From positions 4,649,992 to 4,713,991 of the forward strand of contig NC_065412.1 in the NCBI RefSeq assembly GCF_024362695.1: a stretch of DNA of 64,000 nucleotides. Direction: 5' to 3'. Positions 42,701 through 57,700 of the stretch are shown here, one piece after another. Within the stretch, counting starts at the first letter, position 1. Every line of letters starts with the position of its first letter. Under the pieces are notes generated by a model. The model was given only the letters and a program-made list of their open reading frames with translations, made no database searches and had not been told where the DNA came from. A program made the translations under genes and the position numbers. This DNA comes from Pectinophora gossypiella. Its lineage: Eukaryota > Arthropoda > Insecta > Lepidoptera > Gelechiidae.

Positions 42701-45700
42701 CATGTGAAACAAGTTGCTTGTAATAATACTGTGTGATATTTGCCTAACAGTGAGAGCAAGTCTGATTCGAGCTTAATTGACTGTTAGGTTTTGCATATTC
42801 ATTGAATTCACACTTGGATGTCGACTAGCCTAAATAAAACTTAGCCAATGTTCAGAGTGCAAGTTCTCTTGTAACTCTGCTCAGCCCAATAGGAATCACT
42901 GGAGGATTATTGTATGTAAATGATTTCTTGAGTCGACTTGTGGTAAAGTCATCATCAGATTACCAGACGTGAGGACTTCCTCATTTATAGTTAATTGTTT
43001 TTGTAAGAGTAAATCTTTTCAGTAAGTGTCGGCGTAGGTTGCCGTTAGAATAGAACAATTAGTATAAAGAGAAAATTAAATCGGAAAAATCTGATTCGTA
43101 CGGGACTTATATATATACGTATAGACGACGAGTACGTATACGTTGGGACGTATATTTGATTTGATTTTGATTTGAACCCGCAGCTCTCAAACCGGGAAGA
43201 ACCAATCATTACACAACTAGATCTGCGGGTTCAAGTCCCGTCCTGAGACAGACTTTTTCGGTTTAATTTTCTCTTTGTGAGTTTCCTTAAGCACGAGTGA
43301 GGAGATATATTACAAAAATCCTGTACAATTAGTATAGCTACTATAACTGAAGTTGTTCTAAATATCGTCTCATTGCTGAAGTTATAGTAAACATATGATG
43401 TCACCGTCGTATCTCCGATGTTTGCGGTGGCTCCGCGCACTCTACAAACATGACGGTTTAATTTTGTTGCTGCTTAATATACTTACTCATCTGCTTGGTT
43501 CCTGGAATTAATGTGGCTATAATATTCTATTTATAAATATAATGCACCGTGACGTCAGTTTGCATTACCTATTATCGTATAATAAATGTCATCCTTCACT
43601 TGTACGTATTATAATAATATGTACACTTTTCCTTCCTCTCTCCAGGGTTATATTGATTTACATCAGACCGTTTTATTTTCCATTGACACGGTAGAGTACG
43701 AAGTTTTAAATCAGTATAATTATAGCATCACTTTTGCTGTGTCACTCCGCCACAATGCATCTGCATTGTGTTCACGTCAACACAGATTACGACTGAAGAT
43801 TATTATATCCCCGTTGCCATGGTTCACTGCAGTTTTATGGTGAACACGTGTAAAATACCATCCATCAGAATAGGCTAGTTTCCAGCTAGTCAAATCAGTT
43901 ACTCTTTACTAAACGTCAAAACACGAAATTAATATGGAATTTGCAAAAAGCACACTCATAGTAAAAGGTGATAAAACATCTGACGTATTATTACGTTTTT
44001 ATTGATTAAAATTCATAAATAAGTTATAAATAAAAAAGAAAAAGATTTTCGTCAATTTTAGATCTGTCTTTATTTAGCAATCAGAATTTCATAATTTATC
44101 TTGAACCTGGTACACGACCCAATAAGCCGTAGCTTACAGGAAACATTTGAATCTTATAGATGTGCCTAGAACCCACATGAAACTTTGTTTTTTGCCTTCC
44201 GTGATAGATAAGATTTTCTACAACATGGCCTTACATTCATAAGTAAACTAACTTACAAAACAGTTTAGTCAGCACGACTTTATACTGTGCGTTTCATATT
44301 GAAATAACATGAGTTAGGTATTACGATAACGGTAATGCGTGACTGAATAAATTTTTGTACAAGCAATAAAAAAATCAAGATAAAAAAGATTAAGTATTAA
44401 ATAACACTATATTCTTGTGTACCTTGCTCTAACATGAAAAATATCTACAGATTTGTGTTTCATACCACCTAATTAACGGATTATGGGTTTGAGCTCATTA
44501 TAATGACCGTATGTATTAGGTATCTCATTTACCTCCAATTTTCCGAATGTAAATGAAAGCGTAAGGCCATGTTGCCGGGCAAATCGGCGCCGTTGCACAA
44601 ACATCCGGAGTTTACTTAGCCGATAACGGTGTCGCTAGATTCCCTTATCTCGGCCATTTCTCAATGCAGTGATTCATCGCGATAGCGGCCACCGGCTAGC
44701 AGTTTCTTGCTAATGTCAACTAACTCATTTCAAATTCGCATCGGACCTTTTGTAATTCTTTACCATCAATTCCATATGACCTTTCATTCATATTACTTTG
44801 ATATAAGGTCCAGGGAGGTTGTAAAGCCACATCGAGGCAATACATCTAAAAAATCAATATTTACATTTGCGCATATAAAAGTAAGTGCGCAATGTACACT
44901 TTTTTGGATAAATTGCTTCGATGTGGCCTTTTTAACCCCCCAGATTCGTTAGTTCTGCAGAATTATAATACCACAAGTTATGAATGTCTTCAGCAATAAA
45001 TCTCCTGTCATATTAGCTCCACGCTTCGTTTGATGTTACCAACGAATAACATTCATCTTCTAAATTAATATTGGTGTGTTATAATGTGAATGTATCAAAA
45101 CGTACGACACTTGTGCTTAGTTACTTGGCACAGAGCAATAAATTAATAGACCCACAAGACGGTTTCGCTACTCATTGTCCATTAAGCACTTGCCATTGTG
45201 TCATATCCATATGAATATTCCATTTAATATGATTCACATTTCTTTGTCGATGTGCTTACGTGTCGTCTATCATTTCCAAACAATATGCAATACATAAATT
45301 AAGATTTTACATTGTTTTCTCGGAACGAATGCATATTTAATCGTTCAGCCAACACACCTCCTCGATCACAGCTTATTTATTCTGTTTTTAACCTTATCGA
45401 AGTATGAAAATAAAACAGCCGATGCAAAAAAAACTGTTCGTTTTATATTCAAAGGGTACTTACTTGTGAGTAATGCGGGCTCGGAGTTAAATCAGAAATA
45501 ACAGGGGGAAAATCAAGGCTGAGACGACCTCGCTGGCTGGCTATTAATGAATGCATCGCTGCAACTGGCGTACAACCTACCCTCGTGTTCAAGTAATACT
45601 TGAATCACCACTATATTGTATATTGCGAGCTTGCGTGGAGCGCTGTATACCCATTGTTGCAGCTTCCACAGATAAAATCACGAACAACGCTATTGTTAAT

Positions 45701-48700
45701 TTTGCAGTGATCGTTTCTTGTAATGACTATACTACTATACGAGGTGGAGCTTCCCTGTCATTAACAAGTCAAGTCGCCAGCCGCAAGTAGCCGCTTGTAA
45801 CAATAGCACTTGTAATTTTAGCTAGTTAACAGCTGTGTCGTTTAGACTACGGATGTGGTTTTAAGTTACTAAGTAACCCAAGAACGAAATATATGGCTAG
45901 TGAAGTATTGAAAATGTTCTAGAATCGTCTCAATCACTCGTTAAATTATTAAAATAAGGATGTAAAAATTTTCATGAGATAAAATGAAAAATAAATCATT
46001 GTGTATAGATGCTTTTATATTACAAATATCGTGGTCTCCATCGCAATGACTGAAATGGAAACCAAAAAGTCGAATATAATCTTCTTTTTCATTGTGCATA
46101 ATATTCGCCGTATTATAGACGAGACATAATGCATTGTAGGGATTGATAATTATATCACAGCAGCATAACTTTACTGATACAATTACCCTATGTGTATAAT
46201 ATTAGTTGCAGATCGCTCTGTTTACAGAAGTTACATAGAATCGTGTATGTAAACACTAGCAATGACATAACCGCTCCGGAAGATCACATCCGTTTGGCAC
46301 ACGACCACCGCCGTATATAATTAGATCCGACGATTTACGCTTCTCTATTTATGAGATGATACTTTTATTTTTATTCTTCCACTTTCTATAAAGGGATTTA
46401 ATAGCCTCTGACGACTCCCCAACCTACTCGCAGCTGTCGGTTTTCTTCAGTTTTATAGTCAAGATACTAAATGAAATTAGTCTCGTCTTTATTTACACAG
46501 TCTTCCCGCTTTATATCTTTTGGTTTCTGGCGCTTAATCAAACATTATCTTCTCGGTGGCGGTTCATTTCGTCATCGTCAATCTGTGGTACCTACTTGTT
46601 GAAATACGATAGCATCTTAACGAAATGTGGTCACAAAGGTCATGCAACAGGTTTTGGCCTCAGCAGTACACTTGTTTACTTTCCTGTACGTACTTTCCTC
46701 TTTAAGAACTTTGAACACTTCAAACTGATTCTTATCTTTTTATGATAGTCCTTCTATCTGCTATGGAATTATAAAATTGGCATTAAATATAAACTTTTAC
46801 TGCTGTCGCCGTGTTAAGTTCTTTTATAATAGCGTCATGGTTGCTGCGATGCGTTAACAATAGTTTAGATCAATGGGCGTAGCGTCGGTTATGAAAGTCA
46901 ACATTCCGAACTAACGTGCTCCGAGTAACGTATTCATATTGCGTTACCAACTAAATGATGCAATAACATTATGTGCATGTTTCCCCTCCTACTCAACGGT
47001 ATCGTTGCATCCTTGTGTCCTTTCCTACAGTTTCATCACCATATATGATTTGACACCTAAGGTCGTGGGTACCTTTGCGGTCGACTGCAAGGACGTACGA
47101 CTTGCGTTAAACTGGCAATAAATTACTACCTTTGTCAATGCTTTAATGGATCATAATAATACATCGTAATATAATCTCGGAGTTTACGGAGAATAGTAAT
47201 ATTTAATATGGTGATACCTGCTTACTTTAGTAATGAATTCTTTCGATTTGCCGTTACAGCATAAGAGTGGTTTCAAGTTTAAAAACCACTACACAGCATA
47301 CGACCTAGATAAACCTTACCTTACGTTAAAAGGATAAACCACACTTTCAGTAATTCGAATTTTGGCGATGCAGAACTGTCGTTTTGAAAGGAAACTCCTT
47401 TCACTTTTTGGAACAACATTTTTGTACTTCAGAAAGCACTCAATGTACCCAAATAAAAATGTTTCCTATGTTAGCGTAGGCTAGGTATAGCATAGGCTAG
47501 GTAAGCCTGTTCCGCATTTTGTTCCACGTCGTCACTTACATTCAGAAACATGACAATTGTAAATTATAACGACAATTCAGTATATTGCGGATCGACCAGA
47601 AATATTCTGAACATTGTATTGTAAAATACAATTTAAGAAATGTGAAATACGAAATTATCTATCATGAATCATCATCATTCTATAGCTTCATCCCATATAA
47701 TTTAGGATTAGCTCAGCTGCATTCTTCTTTACTTTGTGTCATCTCAGGGAAATTAGCAAAATTGTTGTGAATAATAAAATAGAAAAGATGTTAATGGTTA
47801 TTTTGTTGACGCAGATGAACGTCCGCGTGACGACGATGGACGCGGAGCTGGAGTTCGCGATCCAGCAAACAACGACCGGCAAGCAGCTGTTCGACCAGGT
47901 CGTCAAGACCATCGGCCTGCGCGAGGTCTGGTTCTTCGGACTCCAGTACACCGACTCCAAGGGTGACCTCACATGGATCAAACTCTACAAGAAGGTAAGA
48001 CTTTGTTCTGCTGCTTTTGAATTTTTGTAGCGCCTGTGTACTAACAATTTTGCAGGGAGCTTCAGTTTCTGGCAGAGTTTGGTAATGGAAAAAACAAATA
48101 ACGAAAAAGAACTGACGGACTCACCTGATTATCATACCTAAAGAAGAAAGCAGGGCAAATAAGCAAATATTTACTTAGCCCTTTTTTTAACTTTTTAAAG
48201 AAAACTTCTACTTTACAATGTTTGACTGCACTATTTTGCTTTACAATCGGTTTCCAACGAATTTATGGTGTTAAAGGAGTGTAAAATGTTTGCAGTAGAT
48301 TATTTATCAACAGCGGCCATTCAACTGCGGTTTATCAACATTCGCTCAATGGAGTGTTTACATTCGGGCACGTGGACACTTTCCTTCCACTTCCCAGTTA
48401 TACCGCGAAAATCCCACAAACAAAACATCTCTATTATACAAGCATGATCATCTACAAATGTTCAAATATAACTAACACTCCAAAGAGAGAATGATATTTA
48501 TAACATAAGACAAGAAAATTAAACGGATCTCACTCAGCTTAAACCGTAGCACCACAAGCAACGCCGCTAGAATTATGTCAATGAGTAAAATATTGTCGTA
48601 ATAAGCCGTATTTATTATCTGTTTCACTTTAGCAAATAAACTATACAGGTTTTCCCAATTACATAATGAACATAAAAGAAAGATTACATCATCGTCTAAA

Positions 48701-51700
48701 GAATATAATACAAACACTTAAAATGTGTGTCGTTATATTTTATTATTATTACATGCTATGTAAATTACGAAAGCGGTCATCACTTTTGTATGTTACTTTT
48801 CGTCAATAATCTTATCATCGAATTGTTAATAAATACTATGCGATAGTGACTTACGATAAGTGACACTCCTAAATCCGGCTATAATGGACATCTTGCTATT
48901 ATCAGCATTCTTTAACCTATTGTTTAATTAGTTCAACTAGTATTCCAATTTGCTAATGTTTGCAGACGGAAAATACGAACAAGTTCGCCCACATAGTATA
49001 ATATAAGACGATTTGGACATCGATCACAATAAAAACAACATTATTGGTTGCCAGAAAAAAGAGTCAAACTTTTTTATGGCGGACATCGTCATCGAAGAGT
49101 ACAAATAATAAACAAGAGCTTAAGTGGAGGTCGACAGGACACTCGGGTAGATGGGCAAGAGGTTGATGTGTTAAAGACGAAACGCGGCGAGCAATTAATA
49201 CAACAAGTATTTTTTTCTAAAGGTCTTATTTGCAGTACCGAAGTTATCTTCAGCCACTAATTGCATTTGCCTTTTAAAAAAGAAAGATATCAGCCAACGT
49301 CCTTTTGAATATTCATAGTTTAGTGAAACTTGTTGTCCTTACTGGCGTAGGAGGGTTGATTGTAGATTCGGCACTCGTTGACATTGCTTTACCGGGTCAA
49401 TGTCGAACTGGCAGAGGAAAACACACAATACATAAAGTCCGTGCAATGAGGAGACAAAACGACGGAAACAGCGAATCCGACGAGAATTGAACGTCTGCCA
49501 AGGTGGCTCGTAGAGGAAGTCTTTGTTAACAGCACCTTGTGTAATCAATTGTTGTTTGTTTTCGTAGAACCTTAGAAATATGGTAATGACAATTAAATTT
49601 TTAAACAATTGTTATTATTTAAATAATATTCTGTTTGACAATGGCTCATGTTACATCATTTGCCTGAAAATAACTATTTATTGAGGAAACAAAACCAATT
49701 ATTCATCAAATAAGTAGAAATATTGGGAAAAACAACGTGACTGCAAACAACTTATTAAACAAAAAAGCACAACAAGAAGCTAGTGGGGGAATCGAAGTGA
49801 GTGCTCGTAAACTTACAAATTAGCAGGCATAACAAATAAACTTGAACCTGTAGTGTGTAAACGCATCGGTTCCGCTAAAAATAATCGTTACATCGAGCTC
49901 GTCCGCTGCGCCCGCGTCCGCGCCCCCACCGCCGCCACCGTCGCTACGATCGGCGCCTCCGTACGCAACATGCGAATTATACTGTAATGGCAAGCCAATA
50001 ATGATTGGAGCTAATGTCGACAAACACGATGAAGCTGATTTATAAACAGATTATATAAGATCAACAGTAGAATTCTACGAAATTTGCCTGATTTCAATTA
50101 AAGAGAAGTCGAATGTTTTCATGGCAACCACGGATTAAACAGCGTCAATGAATTTGAAAAATATGAAATAAGGAAAAGACTGGCAGGTAAAACATAATTA
50201 CTTCATCAATAAGTAATTTATAGTAAACGTGTCACGTGTATTTATACAATAGCTAGTATCGTAACCATTGTTAACAGTATGCTTTAAGTACGTGAGTCAG
50301 CAAAGCACGACCGCACTCAGCTTTCCATTTGGTTGGTAGACTCTTTCGTGTCTTTGTTAAACTTAAACATCACGTAGTTTACAAATAGTCAAACTCATGG
50401 TAGTATCAGTCTTAAAATTAGTGATATAATCAATAAACATTGAGATTAAAATTTGTTATTTGCCGTATAAAATTGTTGATGCAAATCCTAGAAACAAAAC
50501 TACCTTCAAGTATTTATATTAAAGAGTGTATATCATGCTTGTCAATCATGATATGCTGTGAAAAATCCTCAATATTTTCTAACTGATTGCGTCCTTCAGT
50601 TGGATCTAAGATAAAAATAATGAGCAATAAAACGGTTAAATGTTACCAGAGAATTTGATAGACTTATATCAAGGCTTTGCTCTTGCCTTCCGTGAGTCAC
50701 TCTCGGAAACATGTCATCAACCCGGTAGCGTCTACTATCGACTTATACGTGTGCAGAATGTCTAAATCTTTATTTTAAAATATTCAAATTCGTACGCTTA
50801 GTACTGTAGTATGCGCTTTCTCTCTTAGAATGTGCTGTCTGTTACAGTAAGGTAGCTGTCAGAACGTAGAATTGATCTTTTTAAAACCACCCCTTTGTGT
50901 TTCTGGAATACAACATATAATAACCCTTTTAAGTATCTTAACGGTTTTATCTAACTCTACGTAATTAACTCTACTGAATTCTATTTATAGCTGTTATCGT
51001 TACCGAAAATGTGAACAGCAGCTAACGTTTCCCATTCTGAATTATCGCATCCCGACCGTTAACGGTCACATTTTAATTGAGCCGCCCGCCAACCGTCGTC
51101 GCTACAATGAATCACAAATCCACATTGTGCTCTGCTTTATCTCGATGATATTCATACACTTTTTACGTTTATCCTATCCGGTGTGTTTCCGGATTATTTA
51201 CAACAATCTCTGTCATGACCATTATGGCGTGCTCATTTAGATAGTTGTCCATAAAAGCAAAGTAGCTCCATTCCCTATACATGGCAAAAATTTAATTGGG
51301 TGTTTTTTACTGCTAATTTCGGATTTTTTGTTTGACGTATTTTATTGTGGATTTGCTTCGGACCGTATTTGTACTACATAGGTACTCACCATCGGCCTAG
51401 TCCGTATAGAATTCGAAGAAACTCATCAAATCTAGTCGGTTCTGAGTAAGTCGGTGTTGGTTCTGCGGGTAAAGAACTTTATGGTATCGACCTCTATCAA
51501 GTATTACCTAATCACTTTTAAAAATATCTTGTCTCATCTTTGCAAACTTTTTATGTTGATAAGAGCTATTGGTGGCACAGTTGTCTCGAAAGAGACTTTT
51601 TGAATGTGTTTTGTTTTAAAAGTACGTTTGGCTATTCATGTCTACCTGACACAGTCTATTGAAGCATCCATTAATACAAGTATAGGATTGCTGGCGTTGG

Positions 51701-54700
51701 CATTCAGAATGGGAATACAGCGTAGCGAGCACATTGAATTGGATTACCATTATATTGTGATCGATACTCGACATCGTACTACTTTTACAACCACTTCTGT
51801 TGTACTTATCATTTAATCCATTTGCAAATGGCAACGTTGTTCTTTAAAGTGTCCAGCGAGAAGAATGTGCCGCGACTAGAACAGATTCTAGTACGCCTCA
51901 AGGCTGCCGTGTCCTTGTTGATTCTTGTTTTGTAACGGAACCCTGGTCAATGTTTATACAGCCAGTAAATTGGACGTTTCAAAGAAACGCGATTTTTCGT
52001 ATTTCTCCAAGACTGAACGCTTTAGTATTGACGTGACTCCTTGTTCATATGAATTGTTACTATTTAAGTAAACACGCGATTATGTCTAACTCGTACATAA
52101 CTTGCATCAATGTTGTCACGGTATATTTTTTTATATACATCGTAATTCACAAATACATTTTTATTGGTATTGTTAACATTTCTTGTTAACACTAAAGTAG
52201 AGTTTGCTCATTGCTAGTTTATTCGCGTAGTCTCCCGTGCGCGCGAAGAGTAAGCTAATGACGTCTTTCAACACGATGGAGATGTCATGAAGTTTGTCTA
52301 ATGATTAATAATTTCCAAGAGTACATGGTTGTCACTAGTTACTAGTATTGTAGTCATGTGTCGCGGTGTCGCACTTACGTAACCGGTACCCGCGCGGCCT
52401 CGCCACGCGATAATCGTATGTGGCAATGCCGCACGCTTTCCGACGCTTTTCCTACCACTGTCGCTGACATTATCTTGCTTTTTTGTTTTTTGCGCCTAAT
52501 TGGCTGTTTTTATCATTACGCAGCATTACGCAATATATTCACTAGAGATTTTTTTTTTTCGTTGGGTTCCATATCTTGGAGTTGATGCGCTTATTCTTAT
52601 GTTTATTTGAATTCTTGTCCACACCGGATGGCCATCTTATTTCATAGGCTACTAGGTTTTAGTTGATTATGATATGTCATATTTTCCTTTTGCGTTGTAA
52701 CACTATAGTAGAAGTACAATAATAAGATACAACATGTTCACGGTAGTACTACAGGCATACCATCGGACGGCCGACCACGGCCCCCATTCGCACTAGGATC
52801 TAACCTGTATTGCGGAAGCAGAAGCGCGACAGGCTACCAATACGTATTCCCGTATGTAACGTGACAAGGCATAATATCTCACTATGTTACTAAATTTGCA
52901 AACATATTCCCAACTAGATACATTCTGTTTATTTGGGAATATGGATATAATGATTTATATTGTAATGGATTATAGCATGCAAATTAACATTAAGTATAAT
53001 AAAATGAAAGCCACTTGCGTGTGCGTGTGTGTTTGTGAGTTTGTGTGTTTGTGTGTTTTTTTGTGTTTTGCATTTGCTTACTTTATTCATTTTATACGGT
53101 TACGTTGATTCATCTAATACCGATCAAATCCAGTGTGAGTAAGCCGATGACGTTATTGATAAGTCTACTAACGAGAATGTACAATTAATGTTATCGCGTT
53201 CTTAAAGTTTGACTCACTATTCACTAAATATCATAGTGCAATCATCCTTAAGCAAAATATCGTGTTTCGTTAGCGGTAATATCAAATAAGTTGATGATAA
53301 TTTAATGGGTTTTTTTTATTATAATAATATTTCTTAGATCTTCAATCGCCTGTTGGTTTTAAATCAAATTTATGTATGTATTAATATATTACAACGAAAG
53401 TGAAAAATTTTCAGCTTTTCGTTCTAGTCTAAATAACGTGTAGTCCGAGTATACAAGGCACAAGATTGTACATTAGCGAAATCGAATAACGTCGGTCGCG
53501 AAAGTTAGGTGCGTCAAGTGGCAACTAGCCATAATTGTGTGATTTCTCCGCAGTGCGCGCCCAGTGCCCGCGCGGTATAATGTCACGCGTATCGCTTTGG
53601 ATGTCGTCGTTCAAATCAATCATGTTACTCACATTTTGTCGAACAAGCTTCATTAATATAGGGTGTTACAAACTTGCCTATATGGATGGAACCAGCGCTT
53701 GACTGCATTCTATTGATTTTCAAGTACCTAATCAGCAACATTGTCAACCACTAATTAAATTGTCTCAATTTCGTGCACCCAAGTATCAAGCAGACGGAAA
53801 CTCACGTTTGTTGTTCCAGTGATCATACTTATAACGATTTGGTCTTGTGATTATTCGATAAGTTTTTATATAAATTCCCAAATCGCCTCCTACGCGTACG
53901 TCAGTATTTATTTAGTCATCATCATTCTCTATACCATCGTCTGAATCGTGCGTTCGTGTTTGCTATAACCATTCGAACCTTGGATTCCGGTTGTCATTTT
54001 TGAATTCAACGCATGCCCTTAGCTCACCTTATCTTGCCGCAGGTAAAATGCCAAGGCCGAATTCTCCACAATGATTTTGATTTCAGTCGCCGTTATTTAA
54101 TTTTTACAAGTCGTGATAATTTATTTTATTTTTCTACTGATAACGCGTGAATCATGTGATTCATCAAAATTTCCGTATCGTGGTTGCGGTTTGCTAATTA
54201 CGTCAAGAAGTCAGACAAGCGTTAGGTATGCTAGAATAATTTTATAGTTTTAAAAAAATACAAATTCTTGCTATTTAATCAATTTAGAAAAGAACGTGTT
54301 TGCGTCTATTTTTGTTTATTTTCGCACTTACCATAGATTGTCCTATACAATTTACGTATGTGGTGACGATCGTGACTAACTTTGCCCACATGTTGGTGAG
54401 ATCATTCTGCAAAAAACTCACAATTCGTACATTGTTCAGAATCCTCACAGAAATTAGTCACATAATTGCCGCCCAAACCAGCCTCAATCTTAAATATGTC
54501 ATTATTACTTTTGCTATTAAAATTCTTAAGTCATTTATTCAGACTCTATTATAAGCTTTCTCCAAATTCTCGTTGCATAATTAACGCGAGGTTCTGTTGT
54601 TTCACGTATCATTAAAACTTATGAACTCGTTGAGATAACTTTCTTTTATATGACAAAATAGGATCATTAAACACACTTCATGCATATTAATGGTTTCATC

Positions 54701-57700
54701 AATTTCAGATTGGATTGTTTTTGTTCTGCTACGTGAGCAACGCAATCGAAAGCTTTGCCTGGATTGTACTATTCTATGAATTTTTTTTCATTCATCACGA
54801 GCTCAAATATAATCTGAACAAGATTTATGTTCGTAGATTCAGCCTCGTCTTTGCCATGATTGTAAATCGCATTAAATACCCTCATCCGTATTAGGGCTGC
54901 CGGCAAAAAATATTAACATTGGATTGGAGAAACGGAAACCGTTCAAATCACCAATGATAATTTTTAGAAGCGTTTTCTTAATTGTATTGTGTAATAATCG
55001 TAACTCACATTATAGAACTATGACACAATAATCGAATACTTAAATAGACGAAGGTCACTATTTATTTATTTCGCGATAGGTCATTCTAATATTACCGTGA
55101 GCAATTGTGACTTGATCGTTCCATCCACCAGCTTAAAATATATTTCCTCGACAATTCCCGTATGTGGTCAGCATACAGCCCTGGTGCTGTGGGTGTAGCA
55201 GGCCGGCACGCGATCTCGTTCTCCGGAGCTGCGCGGGCGGCGGGTGGAATGCTGGTTTTTGCGCGATAATTATGATGATCGCGTACGGAGCACGGCCCCG
55301 ATACATGCAGTGACGCGCCCGCGTTGTTGCGTCACGGATCGCCTGCTGATATCTTCTGTTCCACTCTCCGACCACCACCTTATCGACAATAAGATTATCC
55401 ACTCTGACAACATTCCACGGAATTTCACACAATCCACATATTTTATGATTACAATTCAGCTCGACGTTTACGTCATTGTATTTATTTGTAACAATATTGA
55501 TATCTGCTGGAAACTTATAATAATATTTTGGAAAATGTCACTGACACCCGTAAATTGAGCAGATTCGTTATGTCAGCGCTTTTAAAATACTTAGTAAGCA
55601 AATTGAACATGAACGCTAAAAATATCTGTCGATAGTTGGATGGGAAACAATGAAACATATTATGATTATCAGATTATTGTACCGCTCGATCTATAAACTA
55701 GTAAGATAAATTCGTTTCAACTTATAAACGATGCAAAACATATGTGAAAAATCCACGTATGAGATTGCACTTGGAGAAAACTTATTTGTTCTTATGAAGA
55801 ATCTTACAGCCAAGTATTTACGGGGATTTTTACTCGTAAGTAATGACTATAATTTTGCGACTTTAACAACTTATACGTGAGTATCGTTGCAGAGGGTTAG
55901 GCCAAATCGGCACATAGGAAGCGCGGTCAGCGAGGCGAGACGCTGCGGAGCGCCCGCGTGACCCCGTTCCCACGCCGAATGCTCCAGCCAGGTGCGACCT
56001 CCCACCGGAACAATACATGTCCTTGACTCCACCAAAACAAGTGCTTCGTATTCATCTATGCGCGAGCTCTTAACGTCGGTACTAAACAGACTACAATCGC
56101 GGATCAATGGAAACGTTTGCGCGTCTGACGTCAATCCCTCGATAAGTATTGGCGAGATCAGCACACTACAATACTTGTCATCCATGACAGTTTGGATAGT
56201 GGTCTTACGTCAGAATTTGCGTATCAAAGTTTATATGAGACGATTTTAACAAATTGAAATCTTTGAATTGGGAATTGAATAACATCTTCCGTGTATTCGA
56301 GGAGTTAGTTGTTGCAGGCAAATTATTAAATAACTTGTTAACCGCTTTCAGCGTCAATGAAAGCAATACACGAAACGCAAGATAACCGCTCTAGCCAACT
56401 GTTGAGTTAGTAGGTCAACACGCGAAGAACAGAAATGCCGTAATATGGTACAAGCCGTGGCGTGGCACAGACGGGAGAAAGTGGCGTAACGGCTGCCTGG
56501 TGACGACCTTGTCTGTCTCCTCTGCATTACACACCTGCGTGCCCTCCAAACGCTAATACCCGAACCATCTTGATTCGTAATCTAAACGCTCGGAACAGGT
56601 TCTCGGTAACCCCCCTCTTGATTGGGTAAACCTCGTAAGGCACCTACATTTTAACTGGCTCATGTTGCATCCGTAACTATTCATCGGTAAGGAAAAAAAC
56701 ATTGATTTTCCTCTGCAATTCTCATCTAAGAGAATTCACATCGCGTTCGCACTTTTCTTGGTAATCGTGTCAAGCAACATGAGAGAAGGGTCGCGCAAGG
56801 TGGCATGGCGATGGCGTCGTCCGGCAACTGGGTTAGCGACACGCGACGCCGCAGTATGGTCATCTCTGTCACACCACACAGCTTGCCCCGTGCGTGTGCG
56901 AATGAATTGATGGCGAAATATCTCACGATTATTCGCAAGTTTCACATCTAATCCAGATTGATGTAATCACGTACGCGTAACGTGTTAATGCGACATCACC
57001 ATGTTCTAGTATTGCTTCTCATGTATTCCGGATCCCGTTCCCAGTCCATTCAAATGTCAACTTCGTTATGTGCAAAGTTGAAATCTTGATCAGCGCAGTG
57101 CATTACGCTGCATTATCTTGGCATGCGCGCATAAGAACAGCTGATTGTGGTGGTATCGCGGGCGTGGGTTCAACGACCGTACTTTCGCCGCTCCCACGGC
57201 TGGCTGCTGCGTTGCTCAATCCTCGGCGGGGGCCTAAGACGTCGCTCACAGCCGTGCAGACATGGAGATACCTCATATTTGAATGTATTTCTGCGGTCGA
57301 ATGCTGGACATTTTAGCGCTCCCATTAACACCTACACGAAGCCACCTGCGTGGCGCGCACCTGCTTCACTGATTTATTGAATCGTTTCAATACATTTATA
57401 TTTGTTTTTGTATTGACGTTCGTTTTAATTTTAATGCCTTTTACAGGTTGTAAATAAGATAAGTTTAATCATGGAGTATCACGGAATGTTGACGATCTAA
57501 ATTTCAATTGTGTCCAATCATGACATTGAATCTGGCATTCACTGTCCCGCAGAATGAAATCAAGATAAATTGGAAAAGTTATCCAATTCAGCCACTTAGA
57601 GTAACCATTTCATCGTTTTTACAAAGATGATTTCTGATATTCTAATTCTGTTGAATCGTTTGTGTTGTTAACAAGCCGGATTCGATAGTGGAAAAAACGG

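Noticed and set aside
53013..53070. Coding potential across the GT-rich run
   Set aside because: A microsatellite creates the frame; the Cys-Val repeats are an artefact.
54300..54554. 84-codon hydrophobic frame
   Set aside because: It has a TTG start, no motif and AT-rich composition; likely chance.
55133..56185. Minus-strand frames of about 100 codons in GC-rich islands
   Set aside because: Open frames are expected by chance in GC-rich DNA. No family motif is visible, so they are not called as genes.
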